Notes: generated from the letters alone by a model not told the origin. A stretch of DNA of 64,000 nt from Thalassospira profundimaris (GCF_003326755.1 NZ_JPWH01000005.1:62001-126000), one strand, 5' to 3'. Shown: positions 1 to 8,942, counted from the stretch's first letter. Translations and numbers: made by a program.

Positions 1-425
1 CGTTCGGTCCGGTTTTGCACAGCCAGCACGCCAATGATGCGGCCCCCGCGCAAAATCGGCACGCCAATCATGGAATGGTAAATTTCTTCACCGGTTTCCG
101 GGCGGTAGGCAAAATTCGGGTGCGATTGGGCATCGCGCAAATTAAGCGGCCTTGCATGGGCCGCCACATAACCGACAATCCCCTCGCCGGTGCGCAGGCG
201 CGTGCGATGCACGGCCTCGGCCGCCAGACCACAGGTGGCAAACAGTTCAAGCACCTCGCCCGCGCGCATCACATAGACCGAACACACCTCGGCAACCATG
301 TCGGCTGCAATGATGGTTACGATCTTGCCCAGGCGCTCTTCTGCACTGCCTGGTCCGGCCATCACATCGCGCACCCGTTTTAACAGGCGACGCGGACCGG
401 TAACTGCGGCGGGCGAAATGCTCAT
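1..425 (-). CDS. ptsP: PtsP, phosphoenolpyruvate-protein phosphotransferase of the nitrogen PTS (N-terminus only)
   Basis: Only the first 141 codons lie in the window; the gene runs off the left edge. The visible part is an N-terminal GAF domain (about residues 20-141), with the typical RTGEGIVGYVA and SMIGVPILRGGRIIGVL segments. PtsP (enzyme I-Ntr) autophosphorylates from PEP and passes phosphate to NPr, signalling nitrogen and carbon status in the cytoplasm. The ATG at 425 lies 5 bases after the stop of the flavoprotein gene upstream, so the two are probably co-transcribed, with lysC further upstream. Identification rests on the GAF domain and on the common lysC-ptsP pairing in alphaproteobacteria; the catalytic PEP domains are not visible. 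Confidence 0.8.
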   Translation of the reverse strand, partial: MSISPAAVTGPRRLLKRVRDVMAGPGSAEERLGKIVTIIAADMVAEVCSVYVMRAGEVLELFATCGLAAEAVHRTRLRTGEGIVGYVAAHARPLNLRDAQSHPNFAYRPETGEEIYHSMIGVPILRGGRIIGVLAVQNRTE

Positions 426-430
426 CAGAT

Positions 431-1459
431 TTAAATGTCTCTTTGTACGAAGGATTGAACCGCCTGATCGACCAGATCAGCCAGAATTTCAGAAACCGGC
501 TGTTCTTTCTTTACCATACCCACCGATTGCCCCGCCATGACAGATCCGTTTTCAACGTCCCCGTCCACCACGGCGCGACGCAGCGCACCCGCCCAGAAAT
601 GTTCGATTTCCAGTTGGGCAGCCCCCTGTTCCAACTGACCGGCGCGGAATTTTTCAATCACTTCGCGCTGCACATTCATGAAGGCTTCGGTGCCCTTGTT
701 GGTCAGGGCACGCACCGGGATCACCGGAAAACGGTCGTCAAGCTGTACGGTGGTCACGGCTTCACGCGCACTGGCCCGGATAAAAGCCTTTTTGAAAGCA
801 GGATGGGCAATACATTCGCTGGCACAAACAAGGCGTGTGCCTACCTGCACCCCCGCAGCGCCCATTTCCAGCAGCGATGAAATGGCTTCGCCCCGGCCAA
901 TCCCGCCGGCGCAAAAAATTGGCACATCGCGAATTTCGGGCAAAATTTCCTGTGCCAGCACGGTTAGCGATACCGGGCCGACATGCCCGCCCGCTTCGCT
1001 GCCTTCGATCACCAGGGCATCCGCCCCCGAGCGGGTCAGCTTTTTTGCCAGCACCAGTGCAGGTGCAAAACAGACGACCTTGGCAAATTCCTTGACCGCC
1101 TTGATCGACGCGGAGGACGGCAACCCGCCCGCAAGCACCACATGACCAACATTCTGATTGCGGCAGACTGCAATCAGCTCGTCAAGCTGCGGGTGCATGG
1201 TAATCAGGTTAACGCCAAACGGTTTGCTGGTCATTTCCTTGGTGGCGGCAATTTCGGCTTCCAGCAGTTCCGGCCCCATCGACCCGCAGGCAATGACGCC
1301 AAAACCACCCGCATTTGAAACCGCAGCCACAAGATGACGTTCGGAAACCCACGACATCGCACCGGCCATGATGGCGTATTCGGTACCCAGGAATTGCTTG
1401 CCGGGCGCCCACAGTTTTTCCAGGCGGTTGCGCGCTGCCGCAAATTTCGGATCGTTCAT
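431..1459 (-). CDS. Nitronate monooxygenase / FabK-like FMN flavoprotein
   Basis: 342-residue TIM-barrel flavoprotein of the 2-nitropropane dioxygenase family. It shows the family's GSEAGGHVG segment with the conserved histidine near residue 159, and the FMN-phosphate binding AGGIGRG (about 184-190) and GVQVGTRL strands. Family members oxidise nitronates (or propionate 3-nitronate) with O2, while the FabK branch reduces enoyl-ACP; sequence inspection cannot separate the two. The gene sits between lysC and ptsP, 5 bases before ptsP, so it appears inserted into a usual pairing. The start ATG at 1459 is the only good one. It is cytoplasmic and has no signal peptide. Confidence 0.8.
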   Translation of the reverse strand: MNDPKFAAARNRLEKLWAPGKQFLGTEYAIMAGAMSWVSERHLVAAVSNAGGFGVIACGSMGPELLEAEIAATKEMTSKPFGVNLITMHPQLDELIAVCRNQNVGHVVLAGGLPSSASIKAVKEFAKVVCFAPALVLAKKLTRSGADALVIEGSEAGGHVGPVSLTVLAQEILPEIRDVPIFCAGGIGRGEAISSLLEMGAAGVQVGTRLVCASECIAHPAFKKAFIRASAREAVTTVQLDDRFPVIPVRALTNKGTEAFMNVQREVIEKFRAGQLEQGAAQLEIEHFWAGALRRAVVDGDVENGSVMAGQSVGMVKKEQPVSEILADLVDQAVQSFVQRDI

Positions 1460-1830
1460 ATAGTTTTACCCCAATTTAGGAATGCAGGACACTGCGTGGT
1501 TCCCGAGAGGATACAGTCCTGAAAATATCACCGGCTGGACAGTCAGCATGACAGTCAACATCGGGGAAAAGCCCTGAGAAAGGCAATTTATTCCGGTTAC
1601 GGCATCAAATACCGTCGCGATCTGCCAGACGGACCATCCGTCGGATCGCCCGGATTTGCACGGCCTGCGATCTTGCTCCCCCGAAAGACACCCGTCTTGC
1701 CAGGGCGATCCTTCGCCCATCCGCACAAATTCGGGCGACCCCTCAATCATATTTCAGGGTCTGCACCCATAATCATCATAATGGCCGCAACAAAATGTTC
1801 CAGCCCCGATATTCTATAATTATGGATCAT
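1460..1830. other. Intergenic stretch without a recognised gene
   Basis: About 370 bases between lysC and the flavoprotein gene. A minus-strand open frame of 94 codons exists but has no family resemblance or convincing ribosome site. The downstream flavoprotein-ptsP unit probably has its promoter here; I could not single out a convincing -35/-10 pair. Confidence 0.5.
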
Positions 1831-1871
1831 GTAACACCGCCCGGGCCACAAACACAACCAGGCGGTGTCAC
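1831..1871 (-). terminator. Candidate stem-loop after lysC
   Basis: GTAACACCGCC (1831-1841) pairs with GGCGGTGTCAC (1861-1871) over 11 positions with one G-T wobble and a 19-base loop, 7 bases beyond the lysC stop. On the transcribed (minus) strand no clear U-run follows, so it may be a weak terminator or an mRNA-end structure. Confidence 0.4.
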
Positions 1872-1877
1872 AAAAGC

Positions 1878-3098
1878 TTATTCGGCATCCAGACCATAGG
1901 CCGTGTGCAAGGCACGTACGGCCAGTTCGGTATATTCTTCGGCGATCAGAACACTGACCTTGATTTCAGAGGTTGAAATCACCTGGATGTTGATGCCCTT
2001 TTCCGAAAGCGTCTCGAACATCTTGCGCGCAACCCCCACATGGGACCGCATACCAACACCAATGATCGACACCTTGGTGACATCCGACGTGCTTAACAGT
2101 TCCTGATAGGCAATTTTATCGCGATTGCCTTCAATCACCTTCAGCGCCCGCTGGAATTCGCCGCGCGGCACGGTAAAGGTCATATCCGTGCTGTTGCCGT
2201 TTTCCGATACGTTCTGAACGATCATATCAACGTTAATATTGGCTTCGGCCAGCGGGCCAAAGATGGTGGCCGCCGTTCCCGGCTTGTCGGCAACCTTCAC
2301 CAGGGTGATCTTGGCTTCGTCCCGGCTATAGGCAATTCCGCTAACGACTTCCTGTTCCACGATTTCGTCCTCGTCTACAACAAGTGTACCTTCTGCATCA
2401 CTAAAGGTGGATCGCACCTGCACCCGCACGCGATGGTTCATCGCCATCTCGACCGAACGGGTTTGCAGGACCTTCGCCCCCAGCGATGCCAGTTCCAGCA
2501 TTTCTTCGTATGTGATTTTTTCGATCTTGCGCGCCTTGGGCACAATACGCGGGTCGGTGGTGTAAACACCATCCACATCGGTATAAATGTCGCAACGATC
2601 CGCCTTCAGGGCCGCGGCCAGCGCCACCGCCGATGTATCGGACCCGCCACGCCCCAACGTGGTAATCCGGTTATCCGGTGCAATGCCCTGGAAACCGGCC
2701 ACACACACCACTTCACCCCCATCAAGGCGTTTATCAAGTTCGGTGGTGTCAATTTCCCTGATCCGGGCCTTGGCATGGGCGCCATCGGTCTTGATGGGAA
2801 TTTGCCAACCCAGCCAGGACCGTGCCGGAACATCCATGCTTTGCAGCGCCATCGCCAGCAGGCCAACCGTCACCTGTTCGCCCGACGAGACGATCACATC
2901 ATATTCGCGTGCGTCATAAAGCGGGGATATGGCATCGGCCCAGCCAACCAGTTCGTTGGTTTTGCCCGACATCGCCGAAACAACAACCGCAACCTGGTTG
3001 CCAGCATCTACTTCGCTTTTGACGCGACGGGCAACATTCCTGATTTTTTCAATATCGGCGACGGATGTGCCACCGAACTTCATGACAATACGGGCCAT
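1878..3098 (-). CDS. lysC: Aspartate kinase LysC
   Basis: 406 residues, full length for the alpha/beta-type class. The kinase domain opens with KFGGTSVAD near residue 8 and contains the aspartate/ATP site GRGGSDTSA near residue 150. Two ACT domains follow (about 265-406) with VADKPGTAATIFG and IIGVGMRSHVGVA, the usual site for lysine/threonine feedback. It phosphorylates L-aspartate, the committing step to lysine, threonine, methionine and diaminopimelate in the cytoplasm. An internal translation start giving a separate ACT subunit is common in this class but is not evident here. It is divergent from the HAD/ubiG pair, across a 328-base gap. Confidence 0.95.
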   Translation of the reverse strand: MARIVMKFGGTSVADIEKIRNVARRVKSEVDAGNQVAVVVSAMSGKTNELVGWADAISPLYDAREYDVIVSSGEQVTVGLLAMALQSMDVPARSWLGWQIPIKTDGAHAKARIREIDTTELDKRLDGGEVVCVAGFQGIAPDNRITTLGRGGSDTSAVALAAALKADRCDIYTDVDGVYTTDPRIVPKARKIEKITYEEMLELASLGAKVLQTRSVEMAMNHRVRVQVRSTFSDAEGTLVVDEDEIVEQEVVSGIAYSRDEAKITLVKVADKPGTAATIFGPLAEANINVDMIVQNVSENGNSTDMTFTVPRGEFQRALKVIEGNRDKIAYQELLSTSDVTKVSIIGVGMRSHVGVARKMFETLSEKGINIQVISTSEIKVSVLIAEEYTELAVRALHTAYGLDAE

Positions 3099-3426
3099 GA
3101 AAATTCCCCGTTATGCTTGCCTGCACATCTCGCCAGTCGAAATGCCAGGTCTTTGGTTTCCGCCAGTTACACAGCTTGCAAACCCGCCATAAAGACAGGC
3201 CCTGATCAAGGCGGCGATATCAATACTGCCATAACGCCTGCGAAACAAGCATGAAGGCATTGTTAATCCCCGCGAACGCAACTTTTAAACAATCATCTTT
3301 CGCAAAGCTTAAAATAACGCATAAACGCTGGCTAAATCCCGCACAACTATGAAATTATCATGCAGGAAAGATAAAATCGCCAAACTAACCTTGGCGTCGC
3401 CCCATTCCCGTATTCCGGAGCCCCAA
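3099..3426. other. Divergent promoter region lysC / HAD hydrolase
   Basis: 328 bases between divergent genes. It is AT-richer around 3270-3370, as expected for promoters in both directions. No riboswitch-like or leader-peptide structure for lysC was recognised, and no gene is supported. Confidence 0.5.
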
Positions 3427-4086
3427 ATGCCCCTGCCACCCCCACCCGCTGCCATCGGGAAAACCATGATCATTTTTGATGTCGGGGAAACCCTTGTCAG
3501 CGAAACGGCCATCTGGCATCGCATTGCCGGGCATCTTGACCTGCCGCCTTTTACCGTCTCGGCCGCAGCAGGCATTGCGCTTGCGCGCAATTTCGGGTTC
3601 GCGGCGATCCTGAAGCAACTGAGCGAGTTTTCCGCCATCCCGGGCGAACCCTGGCGTCGCCCCGATCTTTTGTCGTTTACCGCTGATGACCTTTATGAAG
3701 ATGTGCTGCCCGCCCTTGCGCAGTTGGCCCGCGACGGCCACGAAATTGGCATTTGCGGTAATCAGCCAGCGTCATCCGAACAAATTCTGGCAAACCTGCC
3801 CTGCCAGATCGACTGGCTCTCAAGCTCGGCCCGGTTGAAATGCAAAAAGCCGGACCCGGCCTTTTTCCACGCTATTGTCGATCAAACCGGTTACGCCCCG
3901 GAAAATATCGTTTATGTCGGCGATCGGCTGGATAATGACATTTACCCGGCCCTTGAAAACGGCCTGCAGGCCGTGTGGTTGCTGCGCGGCCCGTGGTCGT
4001 TTGCTCAATGGCACGAAAACGGCGTGCCCGATGGCATTTGTGCCATCAAATCCCTTGCCGAACTGCCCGCCCTGCTGACCGCATAA
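3427..4086 (+). CDS. HAD-superfamily hydrolase
   Basis: 219 residues from the ATG at 3427, chosen because GGAG lies 6 bases upstream; an ATG at 3466 gives a slightly shorter form, and an upstream frame from 3349 has no ribosome site. HAD motif I is FDVGETL, with its second acidic position replaced by Gly, as in other DxGxT members. Motif III is the lysine in KCKKPDPAFF and motif IV is VYVGDRLDND. A helical cap lies between motifs I and II. It is likely a phosphatase or dehalogenase-like hydrolase acting on a small phosphorylated metabolite; the substrate is unknown. It lies upstream of ubiG on the same strand. Confidence 0.8.
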   Translation: MPLPPPPAAIGKTMIIFDVGETLVSETAIWHRIAGHLDLPPFTVSAAAGIALARNFGFAAILKQLSEFSAIPGEPWRRPDLLSFTADDLYEDVLPALAQLARDGHEIGICGNQPASSEQILANLPCQIDWLSSSARLKCKKPDPAFFHAIVDQTGYAPENIVYVGDRLDNDIYPALENGLQAVWLLRGPWSFAQWHENGVPDGICAIKSLAELPALLTA

Positions 4087-4206
4087 ATTCCCCTGTCCCT
4101 GCGCGAAAAACCGTTTGGATCAAAGCATATGGTTGCGCCGTGCGGGCGGGCCGCGTAAACAGGGCAAGGATCAATTCTGTTATCTGTTGCCCGCCGGAGC
4201 CCTGCC

Positions 4207-4962
4207 ATGTCAGCCCATGCAAACCGCACTGCCAACCCTGACGAAATTTCGCGTTTTTCTGCCATGGCAGACGAATGGTGGAACCCGGAAGGCGTGATGA
4301 AGCCGCTGCACAAATTCAACCCGGTGCGCCTGCAATTGCTGCGCGATCATATTGCCGCGCATTTTGGCCGCGATACCAGCGACATCAACCTGCTTAAAGG
4401 CCTTGATATTATTGATGTCGGCTGCGGGGCGGGCCTGCTGTCCGAACCGATGGCGCGCCTGGGGGCAAATATGACCGCACTTGATGCTGCCGAAAACAAC
4501 ATCAATGTCGCCCGCGTCCATGCACAGCAGGGCGGGCTTGAGATAGACTATCGCCTGGGCACCCCGGAATCCATCGTCGATGAAGGTCGCCAGTTTGATG
4601 TTGTTTTGAATATGGAGGTCATCGAACATGTTGATGACCCGGCCTTTTTCATGCAGGCCTGTTCTGCCCTGCTCAAGCCGGGCGGCATCATGTTCATTGC
4701 CACATTGAACCGCACGCTCAAATCACTCGCCCTGGCAAAAATCGGGGCGGAATATGTGCTGCGCTGGGTGCCCGCTGGCACGCATGACTGGCGAAAATTC
4801 GTCAAACCCTCGGAGCTTTCGCGCTATATTCGCGATTGCGGCCTGCAACTGACCGATATTACCGGCATCGCCTATAACCCGGTTCAGGATAAATGGCTGC
4901 CCGCCCCACGTGATCTGGACATCAACTATCTGGCGATGGCAGTCAAACCGTCACAGGGCTGA
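4207..4962 (+). CDS. ubiG: UbiG, ubiquinone biosynthesis O-methyltransferase
   Basis: 251 residues, normal family length. The N-terminal signature EISRFSAMADEWWNPEG is typical of UbiG, followed by the class I SAM-binding motif IDVGCGAGLLSEPMA near residue 75, an acidic loop at LDAAENN, and VLNMEVIEHVDD. It catalyses both O-methylations of ubiquinone biosynthesis at the inner face of the membrane. The UbiG membrane-binding insertion seems present around residues 165-200 (LKSLALAKIGAEY). Divergent placement from lysC is common in alphaproteobacteria. Confidence 0.95.
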   Translation: MSAHANRTANPDEISRFSAMADEWWNPEGVMKPLHKFNPVRLQLLRDHIAAHFGRDTSDINLLKGLDIIDVGCGAGLLSEPMARLGANMTALDAAENNINVARVHAQQGGLEIDYRLGTPESIVDEGRQFDVVLNMEVIEHVDDPAFFMQACSALLKPGGIMFIATLNRTLKSLALAKIGAEYVLRWVPAGTHDWRKFVKPSELSRYIRDCGLQLTDITGIAYNPVQDKWLPAPRDLDINYLAMAVKPSQG

Positions 4963-4992
4963 CCTTCGGGGTATCAATCACGGGCTCCTGCC

Positions 4993-5523
4993 ATGACGAT
5001 CGCACATCTTGAAACAAACCGGCTGGTTCTGGAACCTTTTGGCACGCCCGAGCATATTCAGGCCTGGTGCGAAATGGACATGGATGCAGATGTCATGCGC
5101 CATATCCGCCCGCCCAGCCCGACGATGGAATTTGCCCGTCAACGCCTGCACGATGCCCAAATTGGCGGTCCGGCCATTGTGGGCAATTGGGGTATTCGCG
5201 AAAAAACCAGTCACGCCATTATCGGGCGCGGCCTGCTGCGCTGGCTGGCGGATGAAAGTGCCGTTGAAATTGGCTATCGCCTGTCACGTCAAAGCTGGGG
5301 CAAGGGCTATGCCACCGAACTGGCCCTGGCAATTGTCGATTATGGTTTTGCAACGCTAAACCTGCCTGCCATTTGCGGGATTTATCAGGACGACAATCAA
5401 GGCTCGCGCCGGGTGCTGGAAAAATGCGGGATGATAAATGCAGGCACGACAGCCATTCATGGTGGCAGCGCCAAGCCGATCATGATAGTCACCCGCGAGC
5501 AGTGGCAAGCAGCGCACGCGTAA
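4993..5523 (+). CDS. GNAT acetyltransferase, RimJ/RimL-like (copy 1)
   Basis: 176-residue acetyltransferase of the RimJ/RimL-like (Acetyltransf_3) family. It begins with ETNRLVLEPFG, carries the acetyl-CoA pyrophosphate-binding motif SWGKGYATELAL near residue 100, and ends with SRRVLEKCGMI, the usual alpha4 region. Such enzymes acetylate protein N-termini or small amines with acetyl-CoA; no substrate can be assigned. It is followed 30 bases later by a clear paralogue in the same orientation, so the pair arose by tandem duplication. Confidence 0.85.
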   Translation: MTIAHLETNRLVLEPFGTPEHIQAWCEMDMDADVMRHIRPPSPTMEFARQRLHDAQIGGPAIVGNWGIREKTSHAIIGRGLLRWLADESAVEIGYRLSRQSWGKGYATELALAIVDYGFATLNLPAICGIYQDDNQGSRRVLEKCGMINAGTTAIHGGSAKPIMIVTREQWQAAHA

Positions 5524-5553
5524 GGTGCCTGTGACACATGAAAAGGAATTCCG

Positions 5554-6093
5554 ATGTCCGACCAGCAACCCCGACTGACGACCGACCGCCTGGTTCTTGA
5601 ACCCTTTGGCGAAGATCACGTTCCGGCATTGGCACATGCCAGCATGGATGAACGGGTCATGCGCTATATTCGCGAACCCAGCCCGGATTACGCCACCGCC
5701 GAAGCCAGCATACGCAAAATCCTGTTACAGGATAACGGGGTTTTGGGGGTGTGGGGCGTGCGCCTGCGCGACACAAACGAGGTTATTGGCCTGGGCATCC
5801 TGCGCCCGCTGCCAGACAAAAGCGACGTAGAGGTTGGTTACCGCCTGAGCGTACCGCACTGGGGCAAAGGCTATGCCACCGAAATTGCCCGCTGCCTGAT
5901 CGATTATGGTTTTACCACGGTTAAACTTGCCACCATTACCGCCACCTTTGATCCGGAAAATGCAGCATCGCGCCATGTTCTGGAAAAATGCGGCCTGCGC
6001 GATGACGGCATCACAACAGCCTATCATGCCGAAGGCACCCCATTGGTGCGCCTTGACCGGGAAGACTGGCTCAAGGGCGGCAATCACCCCTGA
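5554..6093 (+). CDS. GNAT acetyltransferase, RimJ/RimL-like (copy 2)
   Basis: 179 residues, paralogous to the preceding gene: shared RLVLEPFG opening, HWGKGYATEIAR acetyl-CoA motif, DYGF strand and RHVLEKCGL near the end. The copies differ most in the middle and in the C-terminal 25 residues, suggesting different acceptor substrates. A GGAATT ribosome-site-like run precedes the ATG. Its stop is 40 bases from the convergent diguanylate cyclase gene. Confidence 0.85.
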   Translation: MSDQQPRLTTDRLVLEPFGEDHVPALAHASMDERVMRYIREPSPDYATAEASIRKILLQDNGVLGVWGVRLRDTNEVIGLGILRPLPDKSDVEVGYRLSVPHWGKGYATEIARCLIDYGFTTVKLATITATFDPENAASRHVLEKCGLRDDGITTAYHAEGTPLVRLDREDWLKGGNHP

Positions 6094-6133
6094 AATTCCC
6101 CATCAGATAACAAAATGCCACGACATCACGACA

Positions 6134-7621
6134 TCACGATGTCAGAACCCGGTTGCGCCCCGCCCGCTTGGCTTCATACATCAATCTGTCAGCTTCCAAA
6201 ATCAGGTGGTCCAGGTTGGAAAACGGTGTCATTTTACGGCAGACAATCCCGGCGCTGATGGTAATGCGAAACCGGGCATCGGCCTTGTTGCCGATCCCGG
6301 AAATGCTTGCCCCGGCAACGGCATTGCGAATTTCCTGCGCAATATGTTCGGCCTCCTGCAGGGAAACATAAGGCAATAACAGCGCAAATTCCTCTCCGCC
6401 CAACCGTCCGATCAGGTCGTGTTCCTGCACATGCCGGCGAAGAATATCAGCGACCTCGGCCAGAACAATATCCCCGGCAGCATGGCCGTGGTTGTCATTG
6501 ATCTGTTTGAAATGGTCAATATCAATCAGAACAACACACAGATTATGCTGTTCGGCCGCAAGGCGAACCACCAGTTCATTGCCCTGGTTCACAAAGGCCC
6601 GTCGTGACAATAGCCCTGTCAGAAAATCATGATGCGCGGCATGATCAAGCTGCGAGAGCAATACAGTGCGCGCCGCATTAATGCTGGCGACCGTCAAGGG
6701 CCCGATTGCCAGAAGCGCAATACCCAGCCGGGTCGAAACCACGGCCCAATAGGCATCCATATTGGTCGGCAGATTATAGACAAGGTTGAATTCAAGCACA
6801 TAAATCAGCGACTGCGAGACCAGAAAAATAATAAAGGCCGTCACCTGCAAAGGATAAACCAGTGCGCACCACAAAAGGGCAGGCACCGGAAAAACAATCG
6901 CCCCCGGCCCGCCCACAAATTGCACCAGAAGCAGGCTTAAAATAACGCCCAAAACCGGGGCATAGGGCTTTATTTTCTCCCAGGCCGAAGGCGCGCCACG
7001 CCACATCATGATCACGTCACGCAGCACATGAGCCCGAAGCGACACCGTGAGGGCAAAAGGCAGAATCACGACAAAATTGGCGAATTCCGCACTTGCCCAA
7101 AACAAAAAACCCATGACCGGTTCGCTGCCAAAAAACAGCACCGAAGCCACCGCCCCGATCGCCCCGGACGTCGCAGAGGAAAAAAATCCGATGACACAAA
7201 GATAACGGATCGAAAGGGGCCGCAGCAGGCTTTTATCCTCGTTTGGCAAACGCCGGAGCAAAACCACGGCGACCATCACCCCCGAAAGGTTGGCAACCGC
7301 AAGCAACAGCGACACCACCACAGAACTACCTGTGATAATATCAGCCCCGACATAGGCCACAGCCGCCGCCAGCCACACCAAAAGCCTGTCAAGTTGCCGG
7401 TTGCGGACCAAAATCGCAGACAATATCGCATTGGCCGGCCACAGGGCTGCCAACATATGATCTGGCCGGGTTAAAATACCGAAAAGAGACAGGGCAAATA
7501 CCGTGGCTGCAACAATCAGCGCACCTCTGGCAGAAACGACAAACCGGGACCAATTTGTGTTCCCCGAAGATGAAAATCCTATTTCCCGCACACAAAGCCC
7601 CCGATTATCGCCCGCCGCCAA
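6134..7621 (-). CDS. Membrane-bound diguanylate cyclase, MASE1-GGDEF
   Basis: 495 residues. About residues 30-320 hold eight or so membrane helices resembling the MASE1 sensor (LWPANAILSAILVRN and WASAEFANFVVILPFAL are typical). The C-terminus is a GGDEF cyclase domain with the active-site GGEEF at about 408-412, IDHFKQINDNHGH and EADRLMYEAKRAGRNRV. It should make c-di-GMP from GTP at the inner membrane in response to an unknown signal. The position of the product-inhibition I-site (RxxD) reads QEHD, so classical feedback inhibition is probably lost. No EAL domain follows. Confidence 0.9.
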   Translation of the reverse strand: MAAGDNRGLCVREIGFSSSGNTNWSRFVVSARGALIVAATVFALSLFGILTRPDHMLAALWPANAILSAILVRNRQLDRLLVWLAAAVAYVGADIITGSSVVVSLLLAVANLSGVMVAVVLLRRLPNEDKSLLRPLSIRYLCVIGFFSSATSGAIGAVASVLFFGSEPVMGFLFWASAEFANFVVILPFALTVSLRAHVLRDVIMMWRGAPSAWEKIKPYAPVLGVILSLLLVQFVGGPGAIVFPVPALLWCALVYPLQVTAFIIFLVSQSLIYVLEFNLVYNLPTNMDAYWAVVSTRLGIALLAIGPLTVASINAARTVLLSQLDHAAHHDFLTGLLSRRAFVNQGNELVVRLAAEQHNLCVVLIDIDHFKQINDNHGHAAGDIVLAEVADILRRHVQEHDLIGRLGGEEFALLLPYVSLQEAEHIAQEIRNAVAGASISGIGNKADARFRITISAGIVCRKMTPFSNLDHLILEADRLMYEAKRAGRNRVLTS

Positions 7622-8002
7622 CCGGACAGCAACTCAGGCTCTAAAACACCAGCTTACCTGACGCAATTCCCAACAACCGTCAAAATCATCGCATCAAAGG
7701 AGGATAGACCCTATATCGTGCCGCGACGTCACAGTCGTAGTCGTGATCGAAACCCTACCTGCCATAGATGCCTAGCGTGTCTCGCCTCCCGCAAACGTGT
7801 CAAAATCAGGCAGCATGGACCATTTTACCGTAAAAAGGCAGGCTTTCACCATGACCTTTTCTTTTACCGCCTCGCGTGAAGCACCGATGGCATCGCGGAA
7901 TACGGGATTTTGACGTGTTCGTGTCTTTCTTTAAGCAGGTGCAACCCAATCGGGCAAATGGCAAATGGCAAATTGCAAAATTACGATGACATCACACCAT
8001 CG
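7622..8002. other. Intergenic region upstream of the cyclase
   Basis: About 380 bases. A 32-codon frame starting near 7815 has no ribosome site or known relatives, so it is not called. A short inverted repeat (ACGATG 7983-7988, CATCGT 7998-8003) overlaps the stop of the DUF1178 gene and is followed on that strand by AATTTTG; it could be a weak terminator. Otherwise nothing is recognised. Confidence 0.4.
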
Positions 8003-8440
8003 TCAGTTCTTTTTCGTTTTGTCATCGCCCCACGGCAGGGCATGCACATCAATTCCTTCCTCGACCAGTTCAACCGCTTCCTGAAGGGTTGCCTCGCCAT
8101 AAATGCCGCGCTTTTCGGTTTCACCATAATGGATCTTGCGGGCTTCTTCGGCAAAACCGGCACCCACATTTTCACAATTGCTTTCAACCTGGCGCCGTAA
8201 TTCGCTCAGAGCTTTTTGTGTGGCTTCGGCAATGACCGCCTTTTTGCGGTTTTCCTCGGCATTTTCCTTTTGCCGGGCCGTGCGCAACCGGGGCGCCATC
8301 AGGGCCTTGCCCACCTTGTCCGACCCACAAACCGGGCAGGACAGCTCACCACCGGAGGATTGCGCCTCATAGGTGGCACTGTCGCGAAACCAGCCTTCAA
8401 ATTCATGGTCATGGTTACATTTTAACTGAAACAGAATCAT
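8003..8440 (-). CDS. DUF1178 zinc-ribbon-like protein
   Basis: 145 residues matching the DUF1178 family of alpha- and betaproteobacteria. The N-terminus LKCNHDHEFEGWF and the later CPVCGS supply Cys/His pairs that look like a small zinc ribbon. The middle is a charged helix (residues 55-90), and the C-terminus has the family's GIYGEATLQEAVELVEEGI. The function of the family is not established. It is a single gene with its own promoter in the AT-rich region upstream. Confidence 0.85.
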   Translation of the reverse strand: MILFQLKCNHDHEFEGWFRDSATYEAQSSGGELSCPVCGSDKVGKALMAPRLRTARQKENAEENRKKAVIAEATQKALSELRRQVESNCENVGAGFAEEARKIHYGETEKRGIYGEATLQEAVELVEEGIDVHALPWGDDKTKKN

Positions 8441-8886
8441 GATCGCGTTTGGTCAAGTCGTGTGAAACATCTGTAACGAAAAAGACGATATAGGATATAT
8501 GGCAATTTTACCGGAAAAGACCAGCACTACCACGCAGACAGCGCGCTATTTCGATATAAAACAATAACAGCATCACCGCCCGACATGATCGCAACCACCA
8601 TTTCCCTACGGGCGAGACGGCAACACCAAAACAACCTTGAATTAACATAATATCGAAAACAATTCACCTTTAATCATTTAAAGTCCAATTATTCCTCTCC
8701 CTGATTTCACACAAAGAAAACACCCGCCAAACTGCGGCACAACTGGAAAAAAATATCCCTTCTCCCTGAGCGTTCTTTCATCAATCCCCGCCCTTTTTAT
8801 TGATTTTTCTCCAGAATTTTCTCCGAAGAACCTTCTGTTACGCTTCAATATAATCCTGCAATCAATTTGAATAATAACGCCATTCA
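8441..8886. other. AT-rich intergenic region before phoA control region
   Basis: About 445 bases, clearly richer in A/T than the genes around it. A minus-strand 71-codon frame (8678-8893) lacks any recognisable family feature and is not called. It contains the promoter of the DUF1178 gene; otherwise nothing is recognised. Confidence 0.4.
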
Positions 8887-8942
8887 TTGTCACGATCCGA
8901 TAACCGTTCCGTCACATAACTGTTGCATAGTGTTTTTATAAT
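8887..8942 (+). promoter_or_regulatory. Tandem Pho box and -10 element of phoA
   Basis: Four 7-base units spaced exactly 11 bases apart: TTGTCAC (8887), CGATAAC (8898), CCGTCAC (8909), CTGTTGC (8920). The PhoB site is known as direct repeats of CTGTCAC-like units with 4-base spacers, so this reads as two adjacent Pho boxes. A perfect TATAAT follows at 8937-8942, 10 bases after the last unit, the spacing of PhoB-dependent promoters in which the box replaces the -35. Phosphate-starvation control of phoA follows by inference. Confidence 0.85.

Noticed and set aside
1466..1750. 94-codon minus-strand frame between lysC and the flavoprotein gene
   Set aside because: No ribosome site, no family features, odd composition (many Ser/Gly/Cys/Trp without fold pattern).
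3099..3426. Possible lysine riboswitch upstream of lysC
   Set aside because: No multi-helix leader pattern was found, and the class is not typical of alphaproteobacterial lysC.
7815..7913. 32-codon micro-frame in the region upstream of the cyclase
   Set aside because: No ribosome site and no evidence of conservation available.
8678..8893. 71-codon minus-strand frame upstream of phoA
   Set aside because: It overlaps the Pho box region and has no recognisable domain; AT-rich promoter DNA is the simpler reading.
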